Source: CAWBNS01 sp964445105 (GTDB taxonomy: Bacteria > Chlamydiota > Chlamydiia > Chlamydiales > JAJFMA01). From it: 23,513 nt of DNA. Below the pieces are notes generated by a model. It had not been told where the DNA came from and did not search any database. It saw nothing but the letters and a program-made list of their open reading frames with translations. Below are positions 7,283 to 15,963 of this stretch, piece after piece. A program made the position numbers and the translations under genes. Position 1 is the stretch's first letter. The number at the start of each line of letters is the position of its first letter. The stretch covers positions 1 through 23,513 of the forward strand of contig CAYUJS010000027.1 of NCBI GenBank assembly GCA_964445105.1, written 5' to 3'.

Positions 7283-8584
7283 CTACCCGTTCACCAAATA
7301 GGACACAGCTTCTTTTTGAGAATCGTGAGCTAAAGAGGCCGCAGCGTACAAGGGCCGTGAGTCTAGCCCGTCGACTATGGAGTAGTTGAGGGAGGAGAAA
7401 CGGATAGCAGCAGTACATTTAGGGTGGGTCGCTAGGAAAAGACGAAGGCTGCGCAACGTAGTGCTCGCGCCGCTTTTGACCTCAATGGGAAGAATGAGCT
7501 CGCCTCGCTGGATGAGGTAGTCGACTTCCGCTGCGCTATTTTTCTCTTTTCTTTTCCAAAAATGGATCTCGGCCTTGCTGGAGGGATTAGCATAGCAAAT
7601 CAGCTCTTGTCCAACGAACCCTTCAGCGATTTCGCCGCGATTTTTAAAGCTTTTTAGCGGCTGTAAAAACCAGGCTGAGATGTCAGATCCCAAGATGGCC
7701 TGGCAAAGCCCAATGTCTAAATAAATTACTTTGAATGTGTCAAAGTCCGCTTCCGCGCCAATGGGAATTCCTTGTCCGGAGGTGTGGCGAATCGTATGGA
7801 TGATGTTCGCTCTTTCTAACAGTTCCAGAGCAGGGGCTAATTCCCTCTTGCGATACTCACCATGGATTTCTCGATAGGAGAACTCTTTGCCCACAAAGTG
7901 CGGTACTTGGCGAAAAAGCTGCTCTAAATACTTCACCTGTGCTTTCCGAGCGTATTTTTCAAAATCTTGCCGATAGGTGGCGGCAATTTGCTGCAGCACG
8001 TGCAAGGCAGAGGTGGGATCTTGAGTTCGGACCCACCTTGCGACGGCTTCTGGCATTCCGCCAATTGATAAGTATTCTCCAACAAGATCTAGAATTTTTT
8101 TATGCACGGCCTCCTGCAGCGCAAGCCCGGGTGGATGGCTTAGGATTTCTGTCCCGATTAAGCGATTGTTTGTAGCTACGAGATATTCTAGGAAGGAGAG
8201 GGGGTACATGTATAGCATCGAAATGCGGCCGACCGGGACTCCCACCTTCGCAATTGCAAATTCTAAAAGCGATCCCGCTGCAACGACATGGAGGTTAGGC
8301 ATCTCTTCATAGAAATAACGCAGCGCGAGGATGACGCGGGGTGCCTCTTGAACCTCGTCGAAGAAAAGTAGCGTTTCTCCAGGGATAATCGCTGTTTTTA
8401 GCAGAAGTGATAGTGATAAAATAATTTTTTCGGGCGCCAGATCTTTTTCGAAGATAGAGGCGGCCCCCTGTAAGCGCTCGAAATTAATCTCAACAAAATA
8501 CTTGAATTTATTACCTAGTTTACGGACAGCGCAGGTTTTTCCTACTTGTCTCGCGCCTCGAAGAAGAAGCGGCTCGCGGAACAA
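7283..8584 (-). CDS. AAA_14/DUF4143 ATPase, original start lost to a nonsense codon
   Basis: 433 codons from the TTG at 8584. The N-terminal AAA domain has Walker A GARQVGKT (residues 9-16), Walker B LLFFDEVQ (72-78) and the sensor-like VVAAGSLLEFAI. The C-terminal DUF4143 half ends with a PD-(D/E)xK-like nuclease pattern, Asp355 then EVK at 368-370 (AEVDYLIQRGE, LPIEVKSG). This is a widespread family of unknown role, often multicopy in environmental chlamydiae as I recall. Homologues start about 16 residues earlier, and that stretch is present: an ATG at 8632 opens MFRRIIDFHLDR, then TGA at 8594-8596 where a tryptophan (TGG) is usual, then KSDLFREPLL. The P-loop strand itself is intact, so translation from TTG 8584 or another restart could still give an active enzyme; equally it may be an early pseudogene. 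It faces the coiled-coil gene and shares no operon. Confidence 0.85.
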   Translation of the reverse strand: MFREPLLLRGARQVGKTCAVRKLGNKFKYFVEINFERLQGAASIFEKDLAPEKIILSLSLLLKTAIIPGETLLFFDEVQEAPRVILALRYFYEEMPNLHVVAAGSLLEFAIAKVGVPVGRISMLYMYPLSFLEYLVATNNRLIGTEILSHPPGLALQEAVHKKILDLVGEYLSIGGMPEAVARWVRTQDPTSALHVLQQIAATYRQDFEKYARKAQVKYLEQLFRQVPHFVGKEFSYREIHGEYRKRELAPALELLERANIIHTIRHTSGQGIPIGAEADFDTFKVIYLDIGLCQAILGSDISAWFLQPLKSFKNRGEIAEGFVGQELICYANPSSKAEIHFWKRKEKNSAAEVDYLIQRGELILPIEVKSGASTTLRSLRLFLATHPKCTAAIRFSSLNYSIVDGLDSRPLYAAASLAHDSQKEAVSYLVNG

Positions 8585-8593
8585 ATCGGACTT

Positions 8594-8632
8594 TCACCGG
8601 TCGAGATGAAAATCTATGATTCTTCTAAACAT
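8594..8632 (-). pseudogene. Stranded original N-terminus of the AAA/DUF4143 gene
   Basis: Twelve codons from an ATG (8630-8632), reading MFRRIIDFHLDR, end in TGA and are in the same frame as the ATPase body that resumes immediately. This matches the normal start of the family, in which a Trp codon follows, so a single G-to-A change (TGG to TGA) explains the break. Confidence 0.75.
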
Positions 8633-8637
8633 GGTTG

Positions 8638-8724
8638 TTTTCCAAGGCAAAAACGGTTTGTTTTTGGTCGATTTACAACCCAAAAATACGATATTTTTGG
8701 CTATTTTCCAAGGTAAAACCGTTT
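8638..8724. repeat. Tandem imperfect repeat flanking a perfect hairpin, upstream of the ATPase gene
   Basis: Two near-identical blocks, TTTTCCAAGGCAAAAACGG (from 8638) and TTTTCCAAGGTAAAACCG (from 8704), enclose a perfect 9-bp inverted repeat CCAAAAATA-CGA-TATTTTTGG (8680-8700). The ends of the blocks, AAACGGTTT and AAACCGTTT, are also inverted copies of each other. The array lies within 95 bp upstream of the ATPase gene's original ATG, so it is placed as an operator, attenuator or mobile-cassette edge. No terminator-like U-run follows. The remaining bases up to the end of uvrD (8725-8877) show nothing I can name. Confidence 0.55.
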
Positions 8725-8877
8725 CTAACAGGGCGCAGCAACAACCATCACTGGAAGGGTGCCATTCGAAGGCTTTGAAGGGCGTGGAGAGCTGCAAAAG
8801 ATACCGCGCAGCCAATGGGCCGCGTCAGTCTAGAATTTGTTCTAATTTTGCGCCGTGAGGATAAAACTGAATTATTT

Positions 8878-10797
8878 TCACTTCATCTTTTGGACGAAAT
8901 GCGAGGGAATTTCACCTAAGAAGCAGCTAGGGCGCATGGAGCGAGCGCCGCCCCAGAGGAACCGTGTGCGTGCATGGGAGAGATAGAGATGCTCCTTTGC
9001 TCGTGTCATACCGACATAGCATAGGCGTCGCTCCTCCTCCAATTTCTTATCATCGCCTCGGCTGTTGGCGTGCGGGAACAGATCCTCTTCCATACCAACC
9101 AAGAAGGTGACGCGAAACTCTAGGCCTTTGCCGCTATGAATGGTCATTAAATTTAGTCTTTGATCGTCTGTTACCACGTCATCTAGTGTTGATTTCAAAG
9201 AGAGCTCTTCTAAAAATTCAGCTAGAGTACCTTCGGGATGCTCTTTAGACCATTCCACAGCTTTGGTGGCAAGTTCTTTCAGGTTTTCGCGCCGATCTTG
9301 GAATGTTTCCTCGTCTAGCGCGATATGCTCCCAGTAGCCGCTGTCTGCCAAGACTGCTTGGATTAGATCTGCGATGGAGCAGTGCGCACTCAGTTGTCTC
9401 CAGGAGCGTATTAAAGCTGCATAGCCGGCCAGTGCGGTCTTTTGCTTAGCTGATGCACCGCTGAATGTGGGGTTTTCGCAACATTCCAAAATACTCTTGC
9501 CGGTTGAGATGCACTCATCGCGCAATTTATCGGTGGTGGTGGGACCAATACCCCGTTTCGGTAGGTTGATCGTACGCTCAAAAGCCACGACATCATTGCC
9601 TGAATAGACCATGCGTAGAAAAGACATGATATCTTTGATTTCTCGGCGCTGGTAGAAAGAGATACCTCCCACAATCACGTAGGGGATGCGCAACGATAGT
9701 AAACGATCCTCAAAGATTCGAGATTGGAAGTTCGTGCGGTAGAAGATCACCATATCGCTTAAAGCGACTCCATTTTGTAAATGTCTTCGGAGCTGCTCTA
9801 CTACGAACCAGGTCTCTGTACGATCGTCGACTGCGGTAAAGATAGTGATTTTTTCTCCTTTGCCCAAGTCACTCCAGAGATTTTTCTGGTAGCGACTTTC
9901 ATTTTTGGCGATCACCGCATTGGCTGCATTCAAGATTGTTTCCGTGCTGCGGTAGTTCTGTTCTAATCGGACAACTTTAGCGCCCGGATAATCCATCTCA
10001 AAGCTCAGGATGTTATTGAGATCGGCGCCGCGCCAAGAGTAGATGGATTGATCAGGATCCCCCACAACGCAGATATTGCCATATTTTTTTACGAGCAGCT
10101 GTACCAGCGTATATTGAGCTTGGTTGGTATCTTGGTACTCATCGATTAGGAGGTATCTCCAGAGCTCTTGGTAGAATGCAAGCACCTCAGGATTTTCCTG
10201 AAATAATTTCACAGGTAGAAAAAGTAGATCATCAAAATCCAAAGCATTATAGCTTTTCAAACGCGTCATGTACTGGTCGTAAACACGTGGAAAGAACATG
10301 TCCACGGTTGTAGTGCCCGTTGCTGGCACATCTTCGGGCTTCTGCAGTGCGTTCTTAGCACGAGAGATCGACTGCCTTATGCTTTTGACATCCGTCTTTT
10401 CAAGCGTCACACCCAGGTCTTTTAAAATGCTCTTCAGGACCTTATCGACGTCTTCTTCATCATAAATTGTAAAGTCACGCGTATAGCCCAAGCTGGTGAT
10501 AGATCTTCTCAAGATGCGCGCGCCGAGGCTATGAAAGGTAGAGATCAGCACCTCGTGCTGGGTCTGATTCTTGACGCGATGTTTCATCTCTTGGGCAGCT
10601 TTGTTGGTGAAGGTGAGCCCCAAAATCTCTTGCGCAGGCACGCCGTTTTCAATCAAACTGACGATGCGCATTGTGACAACGCGCGTTTTCCCCGAGCCCG
10701 CTCCGGCCAGTACCAGGAGTGCACCTTGCAGAGTCTTAACCGCTTCAAGCTGCGGGGCATTGAGACTCTTACACAGTTCCTCTAGACTTGCAGACAC
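8878..10797 (-). CDS. uvrD: UvrD/PcrA/Rep superfamily 1A DNA helicase
   Basis: 639 aa from the chosen GTG. The enzyme unwinds DNA 3' to 5' in nucleotide-excision and mismatch repair and removes proteins from DNA. All SF1A motifs are visible: Q-motif region LNAPQLEAV, Walker A GAGSGKT (residues 32-38), Ia LTFTNKAAQEM, II IDEYQDT (218-224), III GDPDQSIYSWRG, IV LEQNYRSTE, V TIHSGKGLEF and VI YVGMTRAKEHLYL. It ends soon after motif VI, without the C-terminal Tudor-like extension of longer PcrA/UvrD proteins; chlamydial UvrD is similarly short as I recall. The frame is open to another GTG at 10836 (652 aa), but GTG 10797 has GAGGA eight bases upstream and starts just before the conserved LEELCKSLNAPQ. 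A TATACT lies between the two candidates. The GT39 gene upstream on the same strand ends at 10874, so the two may be co-transcribed. Confidence 0.95.
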   Translation of the reverse strand: MSASLEELCKSLNAPQLEAVKTLQGALLVLAGAGSGKTRVVTMRIVSLIENGVPAQEILGLTFTNKAAQEMKHRVKNQTQHEVLISTFHSLGARILRRSITSLGYTRDFTIYDEEDVDKVLKSILKDLGVTLEKTDVKSIRQSISRAKNALQKPEDVPATGTTTVDMFFPRVYDQYMTRLKSYNALDFDDLLFLPVKLFQENPEVLAFYQELWRYLLIDEYQDTNQAQYTLVQLLVKKYGNICVVGDPDQSIYSWRGADLNNILSFEMDYPGAKVVRLEQNYRSTETILNAANAVIAKNESRYQKNLWSDLGKGEKITIFTAVDDRTETWFVVEQLRRHLQNGVALSDMVIFYRTNFQSRIFEDRLLSLRIPYVIVGGISFYQRREIKDIMSFLRMVYSGNDVVAFERTINLPKRGIGPTTTDKLRDECISTGKSILECCENPTFSGASAKQKTALAGYAALIRSWRQLSAHCSIADLIQAVLADSGYWEHIALDEETFQDRRENLKELATKAVEWSKEHPEGTLAEFLEELSLKSTLDDVVTDDQRLNLMTIHSGKGLEFRVTFLVGMEEDLFPHANSRGDDKKLEEERRLCYVGMTRAKEHLYLSHARTRFLWGGARSMRPSCFLGEIPSHFVQKMK

Positions 10798-10873
10798 AGG
10801 ATAGTTCCTCGAAATTGATACGTGAGTATACTCCACAATAGGCGGACAAATATCAATGAAAAACTAGCCCGTC

Positions 10874-12451
10874 TTAGTATTGTGTGGCTTGGGGAGGGTG
10901 CTCTCCGAGGAACTCCTCGCATTGGAATACTTGTACCCACTTAACTGTTTCGCCGTAGGCCTGAAAAAGGCTTCTAACGCCGAGGTACTGGACAGCTCGA
11001 AAGTAGGTGCGGAGCTGTTCTTCCAGCTGAGCTGCGTGCGCGGCGAGCTGCTCTTCTGTCATGGGTTTGTAAATAACCTCGATGAAAAAGCCGATTGCCG
11101 TAGGACCTACCGTCTCTATGCCCGGCCAAAAATCAAACTGGTTTTTCCGCGCTTGGTCCAGATTGAGGAAAAACGCACGTTTTTGTCCTACCGAGTAGAA
11201 GCTAGCTAGGCTACTGACCTGGTAGCGGTTACTGACCAGATAATGCTCTTTCGAATCGTATCCCATCTCTTTTAAGCTGCTCTGCAGATTGGTCCATCCC
11301 ACGTTATAGCGAAAAGGGCTCCATTTGGCGGGCGGACCGGTCCGGTAGGGGGTAGCTGTGCTTTGCATAGAGGGAACCGCGAATACGAATGCGGTAAGCC
11401 CGATAGACAGGAGGCTGCCAAGAAATAACCAAGGCCGTCCGGTCACGATCTGCTCGCAGGCATACCAGCACACTAGTACAATCGCGGTAGGATAAGCAAA
11501 TGCGCACCAATTGCCTTGAATTTTGACAAACAGGCTAAAGATCCAGTAGATGAAGACAGTAAACGTGGCCACGCCGCAGAAGAGAATGGCATTTGGCGTG
11601 GCCTTGCGTTTACGCCATAGGTCCAGATAAGCCAGGACCAGCAGGACAAAGAAAACGGGTGACAAGAGCGCCACCTGTGCCCCGAGGAAGTCAAAAAAGT
11701 TTCCATGAAACCAGCTCTGCTCACCACCGGAGATCTGCGCGCCCACATGGCGGAAGGTGGACCATTGGTGGTGCCAGTTCCAGATTAAGCTAGGAAGTAG
11801 GCCGAGGAGAGAAATCGCCACGCCTGATATCAGCTTAAGACTCTTGACGCGCGGCCGAAAATAGCTGTAGACGAGGATAACAATCCAAAAAATATAGATT
11901 GTCCATTTAAACAATGCGCCGCAGAGGATCAAGAGCCCTATCAAAGGGTAGGAGGGGTTTTTATTCTGCTGCAAAGCATAAGCCATGGCGGCTGCCGCCA
12001 AGGTCCAAAAAAAGATGTAGCCTGCATCAGTGGTAGCTATGAAGGAGGCAATAATGCCGATCGGCGCGAAAGCCATTACAGCGCCCGCCCAGAAAGCGGT
12101 GCTGCGCTTGAGCCCGCAGCAATGGGCCAAAAGATAGACGGCCAGTGGAAGGGCAAATCCAAGCAGTACCGCGCCCAAGCGAACACCCAATTCAGTGCTA
12201 CCAAATAGGCTGGTTCCCAAGGCAATTTCCCAAGCAATGCCTGGGGGCTTGCTGTAATAACCCAGGCTTAGATCTTGGCTCCATAGCCAATATTGCGCTT
12301 CGTCGGGCCCGAGCCCGATTCCTGATTGGAAGAGTACAAAAAGGATGGCGGCTACTTTTACAAAAAGTAGACATACGAGCGAAAGATTGTAGTTGGGCAC
12401 TGTGCAGCACTTGGGAAAGGGGATATGGCCCGGTGGGTCTGACAGAAGCAT
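10874..12451 (-). CDS. GT39-family (PMT/ArnT-like) membrane glycosyltransferase, second copy
   Basis: 525 aa integral membrane GT-C protein. After a first helix (about residues 24-42) comes the signature GLGPDEAQYWLWSQ with the catalytic acidic pair Asp50-Glu51, then GYYSKPPGIAW, a hallmark of the ArnT/YkcA-like branch, and the second motif ATTDAGYIFFW. About eleven helices precede a soluble periplasmic-type C-terminus from about residue 370 that starts near TPYRTGPPAKWS. AGGAAAG just upstream of the ATG supports the start. It should transfer a sugar from a polyprenyl-phosphate donor to a lipid or protein acceptor; the substrate is not readable. It differs from the 4648-6306 paralogue in the acidic-loop context (DEAQYW here, DEGFYG there), so the two probably have different donors or acceptors. 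Confidence 0.87.
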   Translation of the reverse strand: MLLSDPPGHIPFPKCCTVPNYNLSLVCLLFVKVAAILFVLFQSGIGLGPDEAQYWLWSQDLSLGYYSKPPGIAWEIALGTSLFGSTELGVRLGAVLLGFALPLAVYLLAHCCGLKRSTAFWAGAVMAFAPIGIIASFIATTDAGYIFFWTLAAAAMAYALQQNKNPSYPLIGLLILCGALFKWTIYIFWIVILVYSYFRPRVKSLKLISGVAISLLGLLPSLIWNWHHQWSTFRHVGAQISGGEQSWFHGNFFDFLGAQVALLSPVFFVLLVLAYLDLWRKRKATPNAILFCGVATFTVFIYWIFSLFVKIQGNWCAFAYPTAIVLVCWYACEQIVTGRPWLFLGSLLSIGLTAFVFAVPSMQSTATPYRTGPPAKWSPFRYNVGWTNLQSSLKEMGYDSKEHYLVSNRYQVSSLASFYSVGQKRAFFLNLDQARKNQFDFWPGIETVGPTAIGFFIEVIYKPMTEEQLAAHAAQLEEQLRTYFRAVQYLGVRSLFQAYGETVKWVQVFQCEEFLGEHPPQATQY

Positions 12452-13178
12452 ACTTTCCTATGGTCCTCGCGCAAGGATGAGTTGCTCATGTTGCGCCAAA
12501 TTACGAAAAATCGCAAGTCCGTCGAGCCGGTTGGGCTACAATTCAAACCCGTACTCAGCGTAGCGGAGAAGGCAAGAGGCTTGCGGCGCGATACGCCCCT
12601 ATCAGTTCGAGGGAAAATTTACTTAGCCCTTTGATGGAGAGCAACTATGAACAAGAGTCTGTCCACACAAAATCTTTCCGGCAATGAATACCGTAGTTAC
12701 TGTAACGGAAGAGGCAATGGCTTCTAAGGACTAAGAAGAGGATGACGACTCCTGCAGCTTATGCGATCGAACCATAGAAGCGTAAGTAGTGGGTAGCCTT
12801 GATAAAGACAAATTCATACCCCTCTACCGTGAAAAACCAAACAATCAAACTGGCGTAATTGAAAATGTGAATTAACAATTTTTTTACGAGCTATCTTTGC
12901 TCGCAGCAGGCGAATTTTTTGCCATTGATTTTTTTGAAAAATAAGCCGGATAAACTTTCGCTGATAAATTATTGACGCTACAATCCAATAGGAGAGGCGT
13001 AAACCTTAAGCTATTTGGTATCTAAAATTGCACTAGCCCCAGATACAGAAGTACCCAAGTCTAGGCATAGGGTGCGGCCAGACGGCTAGCTGTCGTCTCC
13101 GGGTTGTAATAGGCAAACTTGATCACCTACATCCCGAGTTTGAGCTCCCTTTTTTATCCTTGAAATTAACTCTGATTT
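12452..13178. other. Gene-poor intergenic region with small hairpins
   Basis: No confident gene. A stem-loop CGAGC-TATCTTT-GCTCG lies near 12889-12907, and GGCGAA-TTT-TTTGCC immediately follows. Near 12975-13010 a good -10 (TACAAT) is followed by a strong Shine-Dalgarno-like TAGGAGAGG with no start codon after it, which resembles the head of a lost gene. No tRNA T-arm consensus was found. A small broken ORF candidate (12647-12785) is listed separately. Confidence 0.5.
12647..12785 (+). pseudogene. Possible decayed small gene (acidic, Cys-x2-Cys tail)
   Basis: An ATG at 12647, preceded by GGAGA, opens 26 codons (MNKSLSTQNLSGNEYRS...). In the next frame an ATG at 12684 gives MNTVVTVTEEAMASKD, then TAA (12732-12734), then EEDDDSCSLCDRTIEA to a TAA at 12783. 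The second frame looks more protein-like than random. One lost base near 12682 and one nonsense codon would reconstruct a peptide of about 45 aa. I recognise no family, and this may be chance. Confidence 0.2.
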
Positions 13179-13207
13179 TTGGCAAAGTCTTAGCACTTAT
13201 TGATTAT
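13179..13207 (+). promoter_or_regulatory. Candidate promoter of the pot operon
   Basis: TTGGCA (13179-13184) and GATTAT (13202-13207) are separated by 17 bases, about 40 bp upstream of potA. An overlapping alternative is TTAGCA with TACTAT at 16 bases. The potA ATG has a good AAGGAGA site three bases upstream. Confidence 0.5.
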
Positions 13208-13248
13208 ATGTTACTATTTATGCGCGAGCAGCTACAACCAAGGAGAAA

Positions 13249-14352
13249 ATGGAAAAAGGGGTTGTTATCAACAACATTTCCAAGAAGTATAATTCGGCTG
13301 CAGCTCTCTGTGACGTTTCTTTTTCCATCAAAAGCGGCGAATTTTTTTCGATTTTAGGTCCTAGCGGCTGTGGTAAGACTAGCCTCTTACGTATCCTAGG
13401 CGGATTTGAGGCGCCGGATAGGGGTGCAATTTACCTCGATGGCGTTGACATTACTTCTATTCCTCCGAACCGTCGCCCTGTCAACACTGTATTTCAAAAT
13501 TACTCCCTCTTCCCGCACCTTTCGATCTGGGAGAACATCGCTTTTGGTTTGCGCATCGCAAAGCGCTCTGAATCTTTTATTAAGGCGGAAGTGGAGCGAA
13601 TACTCACCCTTATTCAAATGCAGGCGCATGCCCATAAAGAGCCGGATCAGATCAGTGGAGGGCAGAAGCAGCGCGTAGCTATTGCGCGTGCGTTGGTCAA
13701 TCGTCCGAGCGTCTTGCTTTTGGACGAGCCCTTGGCTGCACTTGATCTCAAGCTGCGTCAAAAGATGTTGTTAGACCTCGAAGCCATTCACGATGAAGTA
13801 GGGATCACCTTTATTTTTGTGACGCATGACCAAACCGAAGCGATGTCGGTCAGCGATCGCATCGCGGTTCTCAATCATGGTCGGCTCGCGCAGATTGGCA
13901 CGCCTGCTGAGATTTACGAGACGCCCAAAAATCATTTTGTGGCAGATTTTATTGGCAATACCAATTTCTTCGAAGGTACGGCCTCGCAGTCGCTGGATAA
14001 AGATTATTTAAAGATAGCAGTTGGCGATTTTTCTGATGTTCTTTGTTTTAACGATAATAAGCTGCGAATAGGCGAGCAGATACAGCTCAGCGTACGTCCA
14101 GAAAAGATCCATATCGCTCGCGAGAAGCCTCGTACCCATCCGCACCATAACTGTTTTCAAGCCGTTGTGGACGAAACAGTCTACAAGGGAGATCACACGC
14201 ACTTTGGCGTGCTAGTCAACCAGCGCAAAATCAGCGTTATCCAGCAGCATAGCCGTTTTTTTCTGGATGAGACCCCTATCCGCTGGAAAGATACGGTGTG
14301 GATCTGGTGGCACGCGGACGATGGATTCATGATCGAAAGCGCTAGGGATTAG
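13249..14352 (+). CDS. potA: Spermidine/putrescine ABC transporter, ATP-binding subunit
   Basis: 367 aa cytoplasmic ATPase that powers the PotBC permease. In order: Walker A GPSGCGKT (37-44), Q-loop VFQNYSLFPH (Gln83), signature ISGGQKQRVA (135-144), Walker B VLLLDEP with Glu160, D-loop, H-loop VTHDQTEA (His193), then a TOBE-type regulatory domain from about residue 230 (FIGNTNFFEGTA, LSVRPEKIHIA). FIGNTNF and the RPE motif are typical of the PotA/CysA/MalK-type polyamine branch. An AAGGAGA precedes the ATG. It is first in a tight operon, four bases before potB. An obligate intracellular bacterium without its own polyamine synthesis would depend on such uptake from the host. Confidence 0.95.
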   Translation: MEKGVVINNISKKYNSAAALCDVSFSIKSGEFFSILGPSGCGKTSLLRILGGFEAPDRGAIYLDGVDITSIPPNRRPVNTVFQNYSLFPHLSIWENIAFGLRIAKRSESFIKAEVERILTLIQMQAHAHKEPDQISGGQKQRVAIARALVNRPSVLLLDEPLAALDLKLRQKMLLDLEAIHDEVGITFIFVTHDQTEAMSVSDRIAVLNHGRLAQIGTPAEIYETPKNHFVADFIGNTNFFEGTASQSLDKDYLKIAVGDFSDVLCFNDNKLRIGEQIQLSVRPEKIHIAREKPRTHPHHNCFQAVVDETVYKGDHTHFGVLVNQRKISVIQQHSRFFLDETPIRWKDTVWIWWHADDGFMIESARD

Positions 14353-14356
14353 CCCC

Positions 14357-15193
14357 ATGCGTGCACGCCTAAAAGAGCTTTCCTTCACCGCTCCTTCATT
14401 TCTTTGGTTGGTGGTTTTTTTTCTGATTCCAACGATCATCGTCTTTACCTATGCGCTTAAGCCTTACGATGTCTACGGAAGCATTGCGCCAGGCTGGACC
14501 CTCGGTACACTGCTAGAGCTTTATGACGCCAATTTGCTGACACTTGCGTGGCGTACTTTCTGGATCAGCACCCTATCCACGCTGATTTGTGTAAGCCTTG
14601 CGCTTCCCTTAGGATTCCAGTTCTTACTCTCGAGTAAGCAGTGGCGCAACCGATTGCTGTTACTGATGGTGATTCCTTTTTGGAGCAGTTCGCTGATTCG
14701 CATATTTGCGTGGAAGGCAGTCTTGCATCCCGAAGGCGCCTTACACAATTTTTTGGTGGCGTTGGGACTGATTAATCTAAACACCACTTTGCTATACAAT
14801 TCTGGAGCGATTCTTTTTTTTACGGTTTATACGCTGCTGCCGTTTGCTGTTTTACCCATCTATGCTGCTGCGGCCAAATTCCAGCTAGAGCTTTTAGAGA
14901 CGGCGATGGACCTAGGGGCGACTCGCTCACAAGCCTTCTTTAAGGTGTTTTTGCCCGGTATTAAAAAAGGCGTGGTTACAGGCGCGATGATGGTATTTAT
15001 CTCGGCTATTGGTGCTTACGTGATCCCCGATTTAGTAGGCGGCGCCAATAGCGAGATGTTCGGCAATAAAATCGCGCAGAAGATGCTTTTGGAGCGCAAT
15101 CTACCGCAGGCTAGTGGCCTTTCGGCGTTTCTCACGCTGATGGTGATGATCCTGACTGCCGGGGTTGCGCGGATGTTTTGGGGGAAGAAATGA
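14357..15193 (+). CDS. potB: Spermidine/putrescine ABC transporter permease PotB
   Basis: 278 aa, about six membrane spans, the first at roughly residues 15-33. The binding-protein-dependent transport 'EAA' loop is clear: ELLETAMDLGATRSQAFFK followed by VFLPGIKKG, which docks onto the coupling helices of PotA. SSLIRIFAWKAVL, seen before the loop, is typical of PotB. The stop is overlapped by the potC ATG (ATGA at 15190-15193), so the two permease halves are translationally coupled and presumably form a heterodimer. Confidence 0.93.
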   Translation: MRARLKELSFTAPSFLWLVVFFLIPTIIVFTYALKPYDVYGSIAPGWTLGTLLELYDANLLTLAWRTFWISTLSTLICVSLALPLGFQFLLSSKQWRNRLLLLMVIPFWSSSLIRIFAWKAVLHPEGALHNFLVALGLINLNTTLLYNSGAILFFTVYTLLPFAVLPIYAAAAKFQLELLETAMDLGATRSQAFFKVFLPGIKKGVVTGAMMVFISAIGAYVIPDLVGGANSEMFGNKIAQKMLLERNLPQASGLSAFLTLMVMILTAGVARMFWGKK

Positions 15194-15963
15194 AAAAAAG
15201 CCGCTTCTGCCTCAGCATAACGATTATTGTGACGCTTGTCCTTTACCTGCCGGTTGCGATTTTAATCGTTAATTCATTCAATGAGTCGCGTTTTGGTGCA
15301 GGCTGGATGGGTTTTTCGCTGAAATGGTACCAGCGTCTTTTTCAAGAAGGCGATCTCTGGCTAGCTTTGCGCAACTCGCTACTTATTGCCGTTAGCTCAA
15401 CGCTCGCTTCCACCGTCCTCGGCTTTTTAGCGGCTTTTTCCATTCACTACTATAAAACGCCCTTGCAGAAAGTGCATTATAATCTTGTTTATGGTCCCTT
15501 GATCATCCCTGAGGTGCTCACAGGCATTAGTTTGCTGCTGTTTTTTATTGCTGCCAACGTTTCACCCGGGCTGTTTACGGTTTTTATCGCGCACACCACC
15601 TTTTGCGTGGGGTATGTGACGATGGTGATGTTAGCGAAATTTCAAAACTTTGATTTCTCAGCGGTAGAAGCGGCACAAGACCTCGGCGCTAACTCCTGGA
15701 TTGCGTTTCGGCGCGTGGTACTACCCTTACTGGCCCCCGGATTTATCGCTGCGATGCTCCTTTCCTTTACAATGTCTATCGATGATTTTGTCATTACCTT
15801 CTTTGTCGCTGGCGAGGGCACCATCACGTTGCCCTTGTACATTTACAACATGATCAAAATTAGCGCCACTCCCGTCGTTAACGCACTGTCGACCTTGATG
15901 ATCTTGGCGACGGTCTTGTGCGTTTGGTTGGTCAAAACCTACTCCAAGGAAGAATTGCTATGA
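15190..15963 (+). CDS. potC: Spermidine/putrescine ABC transporter permease PotC
   Basis: 257 aa permease half with about six spans. Family marks include YLPVAILIVNSFN in the first helix, FGAGWMGFSLKWYQRLF, and the EAA loop DFSAVEAAQDLGANSWIAF followed by RRVVLPLLAPG, then MSIDDFVITFFVAGEG. I place the start at ATG 15190 rather than the TTG at 15178, because a purine-rich GGGGGAAG precedes it and it makes an ATGA overlap with the potB stop. Its own stop likewise overlaps the potD ATG. Confidence 0.94.
   Translation: MKKSRFCLSITIIVTLVLYLPVAILIVNSFNESRFGAGWMGFSLKWYQRLFQEGDLWLALRNSLLIAVSSTLASTVLGFLAAFSIHYYKTPLQKVHYNLVYGPLIIPEVLTGISLLLFFIAANVSPGLFTVFIAHTTFCVGYVTMVMLAKFQNFDFSAVEAAQDLGANSWIAFRRVVLPLLAPGFIAAMLLSFTMSIDDFVITFFVAGEGTITLPLYIYNMIKISATPVVNALSTLMILATVLCVWLVKTYSKEELL

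Noticed and set aside
8594..8815. 73-codon minus-strand ORF ending in RIIDFHLDR
   Set aside because: Only its last 12 codons are the ATPase N-terminus; the rest reads through the repeat-hairpin module and has no coding character.
13040..13140. Segment around GGCTAGCTGTCGTCTCCGG that recalls rRNA or intron fragments
   Set aside because: No alignment to conserved rRNA or group II intron signatures could be made by eye; too short and uncertain.
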